64,000 nt of DNA from Oryzobacter faecalis. GTDB lineage: Bacteria; Actinomycetota; Actinomycetes; Actinomycetales; Dermatophilaceae. A program made the translations under genes and the position numbers. Where the stretch lies: assembly GCF_046764005.1 (NCBI RefSeq), contig NZ_JBKOFW010000005.1, forward strand, positions 248,001 through 312,000. The letters run 5' to 3'. The notes beneath the pieces are model-generated. The model ran no database searches, was not told the origin of the DNA, and saw only the letters and a program-made list of their open reading frames with translations. Positions 26,385 through 35,398 of the stretch are shown one piece after another; position 1 is the first letter of the stretch; every line of letters starts with the position of its first letter.

Positions 26385-28870
26385 CGACCACGCCCGAGAA
26401 GGTCGAGGCGCCCGCCGCGCCCGACCTCGTCACCCTGACGATCGACGACCGCGAGGTCTCGGTCCCCAAGGGCACCCTCATCATCCGCGCCGCCGAGACC
26501 GTCGGCATCGAGATCCCGCGGTTCTGCGACCACCCCGGCCTGGACCCGGTCGGTGCCTGCCGCCAGTGCCTCGTCGAGGTCTGGATGCCGGGCCCGCCCG
26601 GACCCGACGGCACGCCGAGCGAGCCGCGCCAGATGCAGGGCCCGCCCGGGCGGATGAAGCCGCAGGCCTCGTGCACGATGGCCGTCGCCCCCGGCATGGT
26701 CGTCAAGACGCAGTACACGTCCGAGGGCGCCGACAAGGCGCAGCAGGGCGTCATGGAGCTGCTCCTCATCAACCACCCGCTCGACTGCCCGGTCTGCGAC
26801 AAGGGCGGCGAGTGCCCCCTGCAGAACCAGGCGATGAGCAACGGGCGCTCCACCTCGCGCTTCGAGGACGTCAAGCGCACCTACCCCAAGCCGGTCAACA
26901 TCTCCAGCCAGGTGCTCCTCGACCGTGAGCGGTGCGTCCTGTGCGCCCGCTGCACCCGCTTCTCCGAGCAGATCGCCGGCGACCCGTTCATCGCCCTCGT
27001 CGAGCGCGGCGCCCTCCAGCAGGTCGGCATCTACGAGGAGAAGCCCTTCGAGAGCTACTTCTCGGGCAACACCGTGCAGATCTGCCCGGTCGGCGCGCTC
27101 ACCGGAGCGGCCTACCGCTTCCGCAGCCGTCCCTTCGACCTCGTGTCGACCCCGAGCGTCTGCGAGCACTGCGCGAGCGGCTGCGCCACCCGTACCGACC
27201 ACCGCCGCGGCACCGTGCTGCGGCGGATGGCCGTCAACGACCCGGCCGTCAACGAGGAGTGGAACTGCGACAAGGGCCGCTGGGCGTTCGCGTACACCGC
27301 GCTGCCCGACCGCCTCCAGCTGCCGCAGGTCCGCGGCGAGGACGGCACGCTCCGTGTCGTCTCGTGGCGCGAGGCCCTCGAGGCCGCCGCGGCCGGGCTG
27401 CGCGCGGCCACCGCCCCCGCGGTCCTCACCGGCGGGCGCGTCAGCAGCGAGGACGCCTACGCCTACGGCAAGTTCGCCCGCACCGTCCTCGGCACCAACG
27501 ACGTCGACTTCCGCGTCCGCCCGCACTCGGCGGAGGAGGCCGACTTCCTCGCCTCCCACGTCGTCGCCACCGGCCCGGACGGCGGCGCGGTCACCTACGC
27601 CGACCTCGAGGCCGCCAAGGCCGTCGTGCTCGTCGGCTTCGAGCCCGAGGACGAGAGCCCCATCGTCTTCCTCCGGCTGCGAAAGGCGTTCCGCAAGAGC
27701 CGCACCCGCGTCTTCGCCGTCGCGCCGGTCGCGACGCGCGGCCTGGCGAAGATGGGCGGCACGCTCATCCCGACCGCTCCCGGCACCGAGCCCGAGGTGC
27801 TGCGCGCGCTCGGGGAGGCCCGGGGCACCGACGCCGTCACCGCGGCCGGCGAGGCCCTGCGCGAGGGCGCGGTCGTCCTCGTCGGCGAACGCCTCGCCAC
27901 GGTCCCCGGTGCACTGAGTGCGGTCGCGGCGCTGGCCGGGTCCACCGGTGCCCGCCTCGCCTGGGTCCCCCGGCGCGCCGGCGAGCGCGGCGCCCTCGAG
28001 GCCGGCGCCCTCCCGACGCTCCTGCCCGGTGGCCGCCCGGTCGCCGACGCCGCCGCCCGCGCGGAGGTCGCGCGGGCCTGGGGTGTCCCGTCGCTGCCCG
28101 AGGCCGACGGCCGCGACACCGCCGCGATCGTCGCGGCGGCCGCCGCCGGTGAGGTCGACGCGCTCGTCGTCGGCGGCGTCGACCCCGCCGACCTCGGCCT
28201 CGCCGGGGCCGCCGAGGCCCTCGCAGCGCCGTTCGTCGTCTCCCTCGAGATCCGCCCGTCGGCGGTCACCGAGGTCGCCGACGTCGTGCTCCCCGTCGCG
28301 GCGCACGCCGAGAAGGGCGGCACCTTCGTCGACTGGGAGGGCCGGGTCCGCGCCTTCGAGGCCGCCCTCGAGACCGGCCACGTCAGCGACTACCGCGCCC
28401 TCGACATGCTCGCCGACGAGATGGGCGAGTTCCTCGGCACGCGCACGCTGCGCGAGGTCCGCGCCGAGATGGCCGAGCTCGGTCCCTGGACCGGCGCCCG
28501 CGCCGCCGCCCCCACGGTCGAGGCGGGCGAGGTGCCGAGCCTCGACGCCGGCACGCTCGTCCTCGCGACGTGGCGCCACCTGCTCGACCGTGGGTCGCTC
28601 CAGGACGGCGAGCCGTTCCTGGCCGGCACCGCGCCGCGGCCGGTCGCGCGGGTCTCCGCTCCGACGGCCGAGGCCTTCGGCGTCGTCGACGGCGACGACC
28701 TGACCGTGACCGTCGGCGAGGGCCTCACGGTCACCGCGCCGGTGCTCGTGTCCGAGATGGCCGACCACGTCGTCTGGCTGCCGACGAACTCCGCGGGCTC
28801 GGACCTCCGCCCCGCCCTCGAGGGCGCCCCCGGCGCCCTCGTCTCCGTCACGAAGGAGGCCCTGGCATGA
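26381..28870 (+). CDS. nuoG: NuoG, complex I subunit G (75 kDa)
   Basis: Iron-sulfur subunit, 829 residues. N-terminal ferredoxin domain with PRFCDHPGLDPVGACRQC; His-ligated cluster and DCPVCDKGGECPLQNQ; 2x[4Fe-4S] region ERCVLCARCTRF and QICPVGALT; and the extra cluster N7 in CEHCASGCATRTDHR plus EEWNCDKGRW. The molybdopterin-oxidoreductase-like C-terminal half is degenerate and Ala/Val-rich, with no cofactor role expected. It overlaps nuoF and nuoH by 4 nt. Confidence 0.97.
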   Translation: MTTTPEKVEAPAAPDLVTLTIDDREVSVPKGTLIIRAAETVGIEIPRFCDHPGLDPVGACRQCLVEVWMPGPPGPDGTPSEPRQMQGPPGRMKPQASCTMAVAPGMVVKTQYTSEGADKAQQGVMELLLINHPLDCPVCDKGGECPLQNQAMSNGRSTSRFEDVKRTYPKPVNISSQVLLDRERCVLCARCTRFSEQIAGDPFIALVERGALQQVGIYEEKPFESYFSGNTVQICPVGALTGAAYRFRSRPFDLVSTPSVCEHCASGCATRTDHRRGTVLRRMAVNDPAVNEEWNCDKGRWAFAYTALPDRLQLPQVRGEDGTLRVVSWREALEAAAAGLRAATAPAVLTGGRVSSEDAYAYGKFARTVLGTNDVDFRVRPHSAEEADFLASHVVATGPDGGAVTYADLEAAKAVVLVGFEPEDESPIVFLRLRKAFRKSRTRVFAVAPVATRGLAKMGGTLIPTAPGTEPEVLRALGEARGTDAVTAAGEALREGAVVLVGERLATVPGALSAVAALAGSTGARLAWVPRRAGERGALEAGALPTLLPGGRPVADAAARAEVARAWGVPSLPEADGRDTAAIVAAAAAGEVDALVVGGVDPADLGLAGAAEALAAPFVVSLEIRPSAVTEVADVVLPVAAHAEKGGTFVDWEGRVRAFEAALETGHVSDYRALDMLADEMGEFLGTRTLREVRAEMAELGPWTGARAAAPTVEAGEVPSLDAGTLVLATWRHLLDRGSLQDGEPFLAGTAPRPVARVSAPTAEAFGVVDGDDLTVTVGEGLTVTAPVLVSEMADHVVWLPTNSAGSDLRPALEGAPGALVSVTKEALA

Positions 28871-30249
28871 GCAGCACGCTCGCCGCACTGCCCGAGGTCG
28901 TCTCGCTCGCCACGGCGGGCACCGACAACCCGCGGGCCGACTTCAGCGACACCCCGCTGTGGCTCTCGCTCGTCAAGGCGCTCGTCATCTTCGTCTACCT
29001 GCTGCTCTCGACGCTGCTCGTCATCTGGTTCGAGCGCCGCGTCATCGGCCGCATGCAGCAGCGCCCGGGCCCGAACCGCAACGGCCCGTTCGGGCTGCTC
29101 CAGACCCTCGCCGACGGCATGAAGTCGATGCTCAAGGAGGACGTCCGGCCCAAGGCCGCCGACGTCGTCGTCTTCACGCTCGCCCCGCTCATCACGGCGA
29201 CGATGGCGTTCGTCTCCTTCGCGATCATGCCGCTGGGCGGTGAGGTCAGCATGTTCGGGCACCGCACCCCGCTCCAGCTGACCGACACCCCCGTCGCGGT
29301 CCTCGTCGTCCTCGCCGTCGCCGGCGTCGGCATCTACGGCGTGGTCCTCGCGGGCTGGAGCTCGGGGTCGACGTACCCGCTCATCGGTGGCCTGCGCAGC
29401 TCGGCGCAGATGATCTCCTACGAGATCGCGATGGGCCTCTCGCTCGTCGGCGTCTTCCTCTACGCCGGGTCGATGTCGACCTCGCAGATCGTCTCCGCGC
29501 AGCGCGACCTGTGGTTCGTCGTGCCGGCGTTCTTCAGCTTCTTCGTCTACGTCATCACGATGGTCGGCGAGACCAACCGCCTCCCGTTCGACCTCGCCGA
29601 GGGCGAGGGCGAGCTCACCGGCGGGTTCCACACCGAGTACGGCTCGATGCGCTTCGCGATGTTCTTCCTCGGCGAGTACATCAACATGTTCACCGTCGCG
29701 GCCCTGGCCACGACGATGTTCCTCGGCGGCTACGCGGCGCCCCCCGGCGTCTCGCTCATCGCCGACGGGATGTTCGCCACCGGCTGGTGGGGCATCTTCT
29801 GGTTCACCGTCAAGCTGTGGATGTTCATGTTCGTGTTCGTCTGGCTGCGCGGCTCCCTGCCGCGCGTCCGGTACGACCAGTTCATGCGCTTCGGGTGGAA
29901 GTTCCTCATCCCGGCGACGCTCGGCTGGGTCGTCCTCATCGCGTTCTTCCGCGCCGGCCAGAACGGCTGGCTCGGCGGCAACGTCGTCCTCGCCGGCCGG
30001 ACCTTCCCCATCACCTCCCTCTTCCTCGTCGGCGTCATCGCCGTGGGGGCGCTCGTCGCCGGCTGGTTCTGGGACCGACGCGCCGAGCGCAAGGAGGCCG
30101 CGCTCCACCCGACGATCCCCGACGAGATCGACCCCTACGCCGGGGGCTTCCCGGTGCCGCCCCTGCCGGGGCAGCGCCTGCGCGAGCCCTCGCTGACCGC
30201 GCCGGCCCTCACGTCCGGCAGCGACACCAAGGAGGACGCTCGTGGCTGA
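28867..30249 (+). CDS. nuoH: NuoH, complex I subunit H
   Basis: Membrane subunit forming the quinone chamber and the start of the proton channel. 460 residues, eight or nine membrane helices. Conserved blocks are WFERRVIGRMQQRPGPNRNG, GLLQTLADGMKSMLKEDVRP, LRSSAQMISYEIAMGLS, and ETNRLPFDLAEGEGELTGGF with the Glu-rich loop. A C-terminal polar tail of about 60 residues follows the last helix. It overlaps nuoI by 8 nt. Confidence 0.98.
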   Translation: MSSTLAALPEVVSLATAGTDNPRADFSDTPLWLSLVKALVIFVYLLLSTLLVIWFERRVIGRMQQRPGPNRNGPFGLLQTLADGMKSMLKEDVRPKAADVVVFTLAPLITATMAFVSFAIMPLGGEVSMFGHRTPLQLTDTPVAVLVVLAVAGVGIYGVVLAGWSSGSTYPLIGGLRSSAQMISYEIAMGLSLVGVFLYAGSMSTSQIVSAQRDLWFVVPAFFSFFVYVITMVGETNRLPFDLAEGEGELTGGFHTEYGSMRFAMFFLGEYINMFTVAALATTMFLGGYAAPPGVSLIADGMFATGWWGIFWFTVKLWMFMFVFVWLRGSLPRVRYDQFMRFGWKFLIPATLGWVVLIAFFRAGQNGWLGGNVVLAGRTFPITSLFLVGVIAVGALVAGWFWDRRAERKEAALHPTIPDEIDPYAGGFPVPPLPGQRLREPSLTAPALTSGSDTKEDARG

Positions 30250-30856
30250 CGAGCAGAAGAAGTCCGGCTTCTTCTCCGACCTGTTCGCCCCCGTCGGCGG
30301 GTTCGGCGTCACCTTCTCGACGATGTTCCGCAAGGTCGTCACCGAGGAGTACCCGGAGGAGAAGCGGCCCACGCAGCCGCGCTTCCACGGCCGGCACCAG
30401 CTCAACCGCCACCCCGACGGCCTCGAGAAGTGCGTCGGGTGCGAGCTGTGCGCCTGGGCCTGCCCGGCCGATGCGATCCTCGTCGAGGGCGCGGACAACG
30501 ACGACACCGAGGGCGGCGCGGGGCGCTTCAGCCCCGGTGAGCGGTACGGACGCGTCTACCAGATCAACTACCTGCGCTGCATCTTCTGCGGGCTGTGCAT
30601 CGAGGCATGCCCGACGCGCGCGCTGACGATGACGAACCAGTACGAGCTCGCCGACGACAACCGCGCCGACCTGATCTTCACCAAGGACCAGCTCCTCGCC
30701 CCGCTCCAGCCCGGCATGCTCCCCCCGCCGTTCCCCATGGCCGACGGCATGGAGGAGCGCGACTACTACCTCGGCAAGGTCACCGGGGCCACCGACTCCC
30801 AGCGCGAGTACGTCGCCGCGCACACCCGCACCGACGACGCGGAGGTGACCTCGTGA
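30242..30856 (+). CDS. nuoI: NuoI, complex I subunit I (2x[4Fe-4S])
   Basis: Peripheral-arm ferredoxin-like subunit with clusters N6a and N6b: KCVGCELCAWACPADAI and RCIFCGLCIEACPTRAL. 204 residues, GTG start at 30242 inside the end of nuoH. The N-terminal amphipathic part contacts NuoH. Its stop overlaps the GTG of nuoJ (GTGA). Confidence 0.98.
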   Translation: MADEQKKSGFFSDLFAPVGGFGVTFSTMFRKVVTEEYPEEKRPTQPRFHGRHQLNRHPDGLEKCVGCELCAWACPADAILVEGADNDDTEGGAGRFSPGERYGRVYQINYLRCIFCGLCIEACPTRALTMTNQYELADDNRADLIFTKDQLLAPLQPGMLPPPFPMADGMEERDYYLGKVTGATDSQREYVAAHTRTDDAEVTS

Positions 30857-31623
30857 CCGGCACCGGTGAGGCCGTCCTGTTCTGGATCCTCGGCCCGACG
30901 GCCGTCCTCGGCGCCCTCGGGCTGGTCTTCGCGCGCAAGGCGGTCCACGCGGCCCTCGGCATGGCGCTGACGATGATCGTCCTCGGCGTCTTCTACGTCA
31001 CCCAGGGCGCGGACTTCCTCGGCGTCATCCAGATCTTCGTCTACACCGGCGCGGTGATGATGCTGTTCCTCTTCGTCCTCATGCTCGTGGGCGTCGACTC
31101 CTCCGACAGCCTCGTCGAGACGATCACCGGGCAGCGCTGGGCCACCGCCCTGCTCAGCCTCGGGCTCGGCGGCTTCCTCGCCGCCGCCATCGGGCGGGTG
31201 ACCTTCCCGGAGCCGGCCGGCGTGGAGTCGATCAACGCCCAGACCGGCAACGTCAGCGCCGTCGCGCAGCTGATCTTCGGCCGGTACGTCTGGGTCTTCG
31301 AGATGACGAGCGCCCTCCTCATCACCGCCGCCCTCGGCGCGATGGTGCTCGCCCACCGCGAGCGCCTCGGCAAGGGCCCGGACCAGAAGGAGTGGAGCAA
31401 GCGGCGCTTCAAGGACGGCGAGCACCTCGCCGGCCTCCCGGCCCCCGGCGTCTACGCGCGGCACAACGCCGTCGACACCCCGGCCCTGCTGCCCGACGGC
31501 ACGGCGTCCGAGCTGTCGGTCTCGCGGGTGCTCACCGCGCGCGAGCAGAACACCTCGCCCGAGATCTACCGCGAGAACGAGGCCGAGATCGAGCGCGACC
31601 TGCGCGAGGGGAGCGAGCGATGA
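30853..31623 (+). CDS. nuoJ: NuoJ, complex I subunit J
   Basis: Membrane subunit, 256 residues, five helices. IQIFVYTGAVMMLFLFVLML is the conserved third helix with a pi-bulge region. The C-terminal 80 residues are polar and longer than usual for the family, ending in a Glu/Arg-rich helix. GTG 30853 overlaps the nuoI stop. Confidence 0.97.
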   Translation: MTGTGEAVLFWILGPTAVLGALGLVFARKAVHAALGMALTMIVLGVFYVTQGADFLGVIQIFVYTGAVMMLFLFVLMLVGVDSSDSLVETITGQRWATALLSLGLGGFLAAAIGRVTFPEPAGVESINAQTGNVSAVAQLIFGRYVWVFEMTSALLITAALGAMVLAHRERLGKGPDQKEWSKRRFKDGEHLAGLPAPGVYARHNAVDTPALLPDGTASELSVSRVLTAREQNTSPEIYRENEAEIERDLREGSER

Positions 31624-31919
31624 GCCTGGTCAACTACATCTACCTGGCGACGATCCTCTTCGTCATCGGTGGCGCGACCGTGCTGACCCGGCGCAACGCG
31701 ATCATCGTCTTCATGGGCGTCGAGCTCATGCTCAACGCGGCGAACCTCGTCTTCGTGACGTTCGCGCGGATGCACGGCAACCTCGACGGCCAGGTCCTCG
31801 CCCTCTTCGTCATGGTCGTCGCGGCCGCGGAGGTCGTCGTCGGCCTCGCGATCATCATGGCGATCTTCCGGTCCCGCCGGTCGGCCTCGGTCGACGACGC
31901 GAACCTGCTGAAGCTGTAA
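31620..31919 (+). CDS. nuoK: NuoK, complex I subunit K
   Basis: Small antiporter-like membrane subunit, 99 residues, three helices. The two membrane glutamates of the proton path are in FMGVELMLNAANL and AAAEVVVGLAII. It overlaps nuoJ by 4 nt and is followed by a 9-nt gap with an AAGGAG ribosome site for nuoL. Confidence 0.98.
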   Translation: MSLVNYIYLATILFVIGGATVLTRRNAIIVFMGVELMLNAANLVFVTFARMHGNLDGQVLALFVMVVAAAEVVVGLAIIMAIFRSRRSASVDDANLLKL

Positions 31920-31928
31920 GGAGCACCT

Positions 31929-33863
31929 GTGACGTCACTCATCACCGCCGACAGCGGGCTCGCCGCGGTCGACGCGACCGGAGCCGCCGGGGTCGCCTGG
32001 CTGCTCGTCGCGCTGCCGCTGCTCGGGTCCGCGGTCCTCCTGCTCGGCGGGCGTCGCACCGACCGCTGGGGTCCGCTGCTGGCCACCGGCCTGTCGTGGG
32101 GCTCCTTCGTCGTCGGGCTCGTCGTGCTCCTCCAGCTCGTCGGCCTCGACGAGGCCCAACGGGCGCAGCACATCGGTCTGTGGAGCTGGGTACCGGCGGG
32201 CGCCTTCCAGCTCGACGTCGGGCTGCTCGTCGACCCGCTGTCGATGGCGTTCGTCATGCTCATCACCTTCGTCGGGTCGCTCATCCACGTGTACTCGCTC
32301 GGGTACATGGAGCACGACCCCGACAAGCGGCGCTTCTTCGCCTACCTCAACCTCTTCGTCGCGGCGATGCTGCTCCTCGTCCTCTCCGACAGCTACCTGC
32401 TGCTCTTCGTCGGCTGGGAGGGCGTGGGCCTGGCCTCCTACCTGCTCATCGGGTTCTGGAACCACAACCCGGCGTACGCGACCGCCGCGAACAAGGCGTT
32501 CTTCGTCAACCGGGTCGGCGACCTCGGCCTGTCCATCGCCATCATGGTGATGTTCGTGACCTTCGGCGGGGTCGACTACGCCACCGTCAACGAGGGCGTC
32601 GCGGGCGCCAACCAGGGTGCCCTCACCGCCATCGGCCTGCTCCTCCTCGTCGGGGCCTGCGGCAAGTCGGCGCAGTTCCCGCTCCAGAGCTGGCTCGGCG
32701 ACGCGATGGCCGGCCCCACGCCGGTGTCAGCGCTCATCCACGCGGCGACGATGGTCACCGCCGGCGTCTACCTCGTCGTGCGCTCCAACGTCATCTACGA
32801 CGCCGCCCCCGACGCCCAGCTGGCCGTCGCCCTCGTCGGCGCCGTGACCCTGCTCTTCGGGGCGGTCGTCGGCTGCGCCAAGGACGACATCAAGAAGGCC
32901 CTCGCGGCCTCGACGATGAGCCAGATCGGCTACATGATGCTCGCGGCCGGCCTCGGCCCGGTCGGCTACGCCTTCGCGATCTTCCACCTGCTGACCCACG
33001 GCTTCTTCAAGGCCGGCATGTTCCTCGGCGCCGGCTCGGTCATGCACGGCATGAAGGACGAGGTGAACATGCGCCGCTACGGCGGGCTGTCGACCTTCAT
33101 GAAGATCACCTGGGTGACCTTCGGGCTCGGCTGGCTCGCCATCCTCGGCGTCCCGCCGTTCTCCGGCTTCTGGTCCAAGGACAAGGTCATCGAGGCCGCG
33201 TTCGTCGGCGAGGGCTGGCAGCCCTGGGTCCTCGGCGGAGCCGCCCTCGTCGGCGCGGGCATCACCGCGTTCTACATGTCGCGCCTGTTCTTCATGACCT
33301 TCCACGGCGAGAGGCGCTGGGACGACGAGGAGTACCACCCGCACGAGTCACCACTGACGATGACGGTGCCGATGATGGTGCTCGCCGGCGGCTCGGCCTT
33401 CCTCGGCCTGGTCCTCGGCCCGACCGGGGTCTTCACGCACTGGCTCGAGCCGGTCGTGGGCGCGCACGGCGAGGAGCACCCGGTCATCGCGCCGGCCCTG
33501 CTCATCGTCCTGACCCTCGTCCTCGTCGCCGCCGGCGCCGGGCTGGCGTGGATGCGCTACGGCCGCGACGACGTGCCGGAGGTCGCGCCGCGTGGCTCGG
33601 TCCTCACGCGCGCCGCCCGCGTCGACCTCTACCAGGACGCCGTCAACGAGGGCCTGTTCATGCGCCCCGGCATCCACCTGACCCGCGGCCTCGTCTTCGC
33701 CGACGCCCGGGGCATCGACGGCGCCGCCGGAGGTCTCGCGGCGCTCGTCGGCGGCCTCTCCTCGAGGCTGCGCCGTGTCCAGACCGGGTACGCCCGGTCG
33801 TATGCCCTGACGATGCTCACCGGTGTCGTCGCCGTCCTCGGTGCTCTGTGGGTGATCCAGTGA
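31929..33863 (+). CDS. nuoL: NuoL, complex I subunit L (proton-pumping)
   Basis: Antiporter-like subunit, 644 residues, about 16 helices including the long lateral helix at the C-terminus. LFVGWEGVGLASYLLIGFW has the key Glu, CGKSAQFPLQSWLGDAMAGP the key Lys, and CAKDDIKKALAASTMSQIGY the following helix. GTG 31929 has AAGGAG 5 nt upstream. It overlaps nuoM by 4 nt. Confidence 0.98.
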   Translation: MTSLITADSGLAAVDATGAAGVAWLLVALPLLGSAVLLLGGRRTDRWGPLLATGLSWGSFVVGLVVLLQLVGLDEAQRAQHIGLWSWVPAGAFQLDVGLLVDPLSMAFVMLITFVGSLIHVYSLGYMEHDPDKRRFFAYLNLFVAAMLLLVLSDSYLLLFVGWEGVGLASYLLIGFWNHNPAYATAANKAFFVNRVGDLGLSIAIMVMFVTFGGVDYATVNEGVAGANQGALTAIGLLLLVGACGKSAQFPLQSWLGDAMAGPTPVSALIHAATMVTAGVYLVVRSNVIYDAAPDAQLAVALVGAVTLLFGAVVGCAKDDIKKALAASTMSQIGYMMLAAGLGPVGYAFAIFHLLTHGFFKAGMFLGAGSVMHGMKDEVNMRRYGGLSTFMKITWVTFGLGWLAILGVPPFSGFWSKDKVIEAAFVGEGWQPWVLGGAALVGAGITAFYMSRLFFMTFHGERRWDDEEYHPHESPLTMTVPMMVLAGGSAFLGLVLGPTGVFTHWLEPVVGAHGEEHPVIAPALLIVLTLVLVAAGAGLAWMRYGRDDVPEVAPRGSVLTRAARVDLYQDAVNEGLFMRPGIHLTRGLVFADARGIDGAAGGLAALVGGLSSRLRRVQTGYARSYALTMLTGVVAVLGALWVIQ

Positions 33864-35398
33864 ACTCCCTGCCCCTGCTGACCCTCATGCTGGTCGTGCC
33901 GCTCGTCGGCGCGGTCGTCGTGGCGGCGCTGCCCGGTGGGTCGGCGCGCAACGCCCGGCCGGTCGCCCTCGGGTTCTCCCTCGTCACCCTCGGCCTCGCG
34001 CTCGCCGCCTGGGCGCGGTTCGACACCGGCAGCACCGAGATGTTCCAGCTCTCGGAGGTGTACGCGTGGATCCCGCAGTTCGGGGTGTCCTACGCGCTCG
34101 GGGTCGACGGCATCGCCCTGTCGCTCATCGTCATGGCGACGATCCTCACCCCGGTCTGCCTGCTCGCGGCGTGGAAGGACGTCGACGCCGACGACCTCGG
34201 TCGCACCAAGCGCTACTTCGCGCTCATGCTCGTCCTCGAGGCGTTCATGGTCGGTGTCTTCGCCGCCACCGACGTCTTCCTCTTCTACGTCTTCTTCGAG
34301 GCGATGCTCATCCCGGTGTACTTCCTCATCGGGCTGTTCGGCGGTCCGCGTCGCCAGTACGCGGCGGTGAAGTTCCTGCTGTTCTCCCTCGCCGGCGGGC
34401 TCGTCATGCTCGTCGCGGTCATCGGCGTCTACGTCGCGGGCCCGGGCGGCGAGCAGGGCTTCCTCGTCGAGTCGCTGACCGACAACCTCGAGGCGAGCAC
34501 CGGTGCGCTGCGCTGGATGTTCGTCGGCTTCTTCGTCGCGTTCGCGGTCAAGGCGCCGATGTGGCCGGTGCACACCTGGCTGCCGGATGCCGCGGCCGAG
34601 TCGCGCCCGGCCACCGCGGTGCTCCTCGTCGGTGTCCTCGACAAGGTCGGCACCTACGGGATGATCCGCTTCTGCCTCCAGCTGTTCCCGGAGGCCTCGC
34701 AGTGGGCGACACCGGTCGTCATCACCCTCGCGGTCGTGTCGGTTGTCTACGGCGCGCTGCTCGCGATCGGCCAGACCGACATGATGCGGCTCATCGCGTT
34801 CACCTCGATCAGCCACTTCGGCTTCATCGTCCTGGGCATCTTCGCCCTGACGAGCGTCGGCGGCGCCGGGTCGACCCTCTACATGGTCAACCACGGCTTC
34901 TCCACGGCCGGGCTGTTCCTCCTCGCCGGGTTCCTCGTGGCCCGGCGCGGGTCGAAGCGGATCCCCGACTACGGCGGCTGGCAGCGGGTCACCCCCGTCC
35001 TCGCGGGAACCTTCCTCGTCGCCGGCCTGTCGTCGCTGGCGCTGCCCGGGCTGTCGAGCTTCGTCTCCGAGTTCCTCGTCCTCCAGGGCACCTTCATGCG
35101 CTACCCGGTGGCGGCCGTCATCGCGGCGGTCGGCATCGTCCTCGCGGCGCTGTACATCCTGCTGATGTACCAGCGCGTCATGACCGGGCCGAAGCCGAGC
35201 TTCGCCGAGGGCGAGGCGCCCCATGACCTCTCGCTGCGCGAGAAGGTCGTCGTCGCGCCGATCATCGCCTCGTTCGTGCTGCTCGGCTTCTACCCCAAGC
35301 CCGTGCTCGACCTCGTCAACCCGGCCGTGGACCGGACGCTGCAGATCGTCGGCGTCACCGACCCCGCGCCCGCCAACGCCTCCGGGAGCGCCCAGTGA
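33860..35398 (+). CDS. nuoM: NuoM, complex I subunit M (proton-pumping)
   Basis: Antiporter-like subunit, 512 residues, 14 helices. VFFEAMLIPVYFLIGLFGG has the key Glu; FAVKAPMWPVHTWLPDAAAE has the key Lys and HTWLPDA motif; TDMMRLIAFTSISHFGF follows. A later loop has LSSFVSEFLVL. GTG 33860 overlaps the nuoL stop, and the stop overlaps the nuoN start. Confidence 0.98.
   Translation: MNSLPLLTLMLVVPLVGAVVVAALPGGSARNARPVALGFSLVTLGLALAAWARFDTGSTEMFQLSEVYAWIPQFGVSYALGVDGIALSLIVMATILTPVCLLAAWKDVDADDLGRTKRYFALMLVLEAFMVGVFAATDVFLFYVFFEAMLIPVYFLIGLFGGPRRQYAAVKFLLFSLAGGLVMLVAVIGVYVAGPGGEQGFLVESLTDNLEASTGALRWMFVGFFVAFAVKAPMWPVHTWLPDAAAESRPATAVLLVGVLDKVGTYGMIRFCLQLFPEASQWATPVVITLAVVSVVYGALLAIGQTDMMRLIAFTSISHFGFIVLGIFALTSVGGAGSTLYMVNHGFSTAGLFLLAGFLVARRGSKRIPDYGGWQRVTPVLAGTFLVAGLSSLALPGLSSFVSEFLVLQGTFMRYPVAAVIAAVGIVLAALYILLMYQRVMTGPKPSFAEGEAPHDLSLREKVVVAPIIASFVLLGFYPKPVLDLVNPAVDRTLQIVGVTDPAPANASGSAQ

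Noticed and set aside
26075..28888. A 937-codon open frame antisense to nuoG
   Set aside because: Low-complexity shadow of an unmistakable NuoG; no motif and no start signal.
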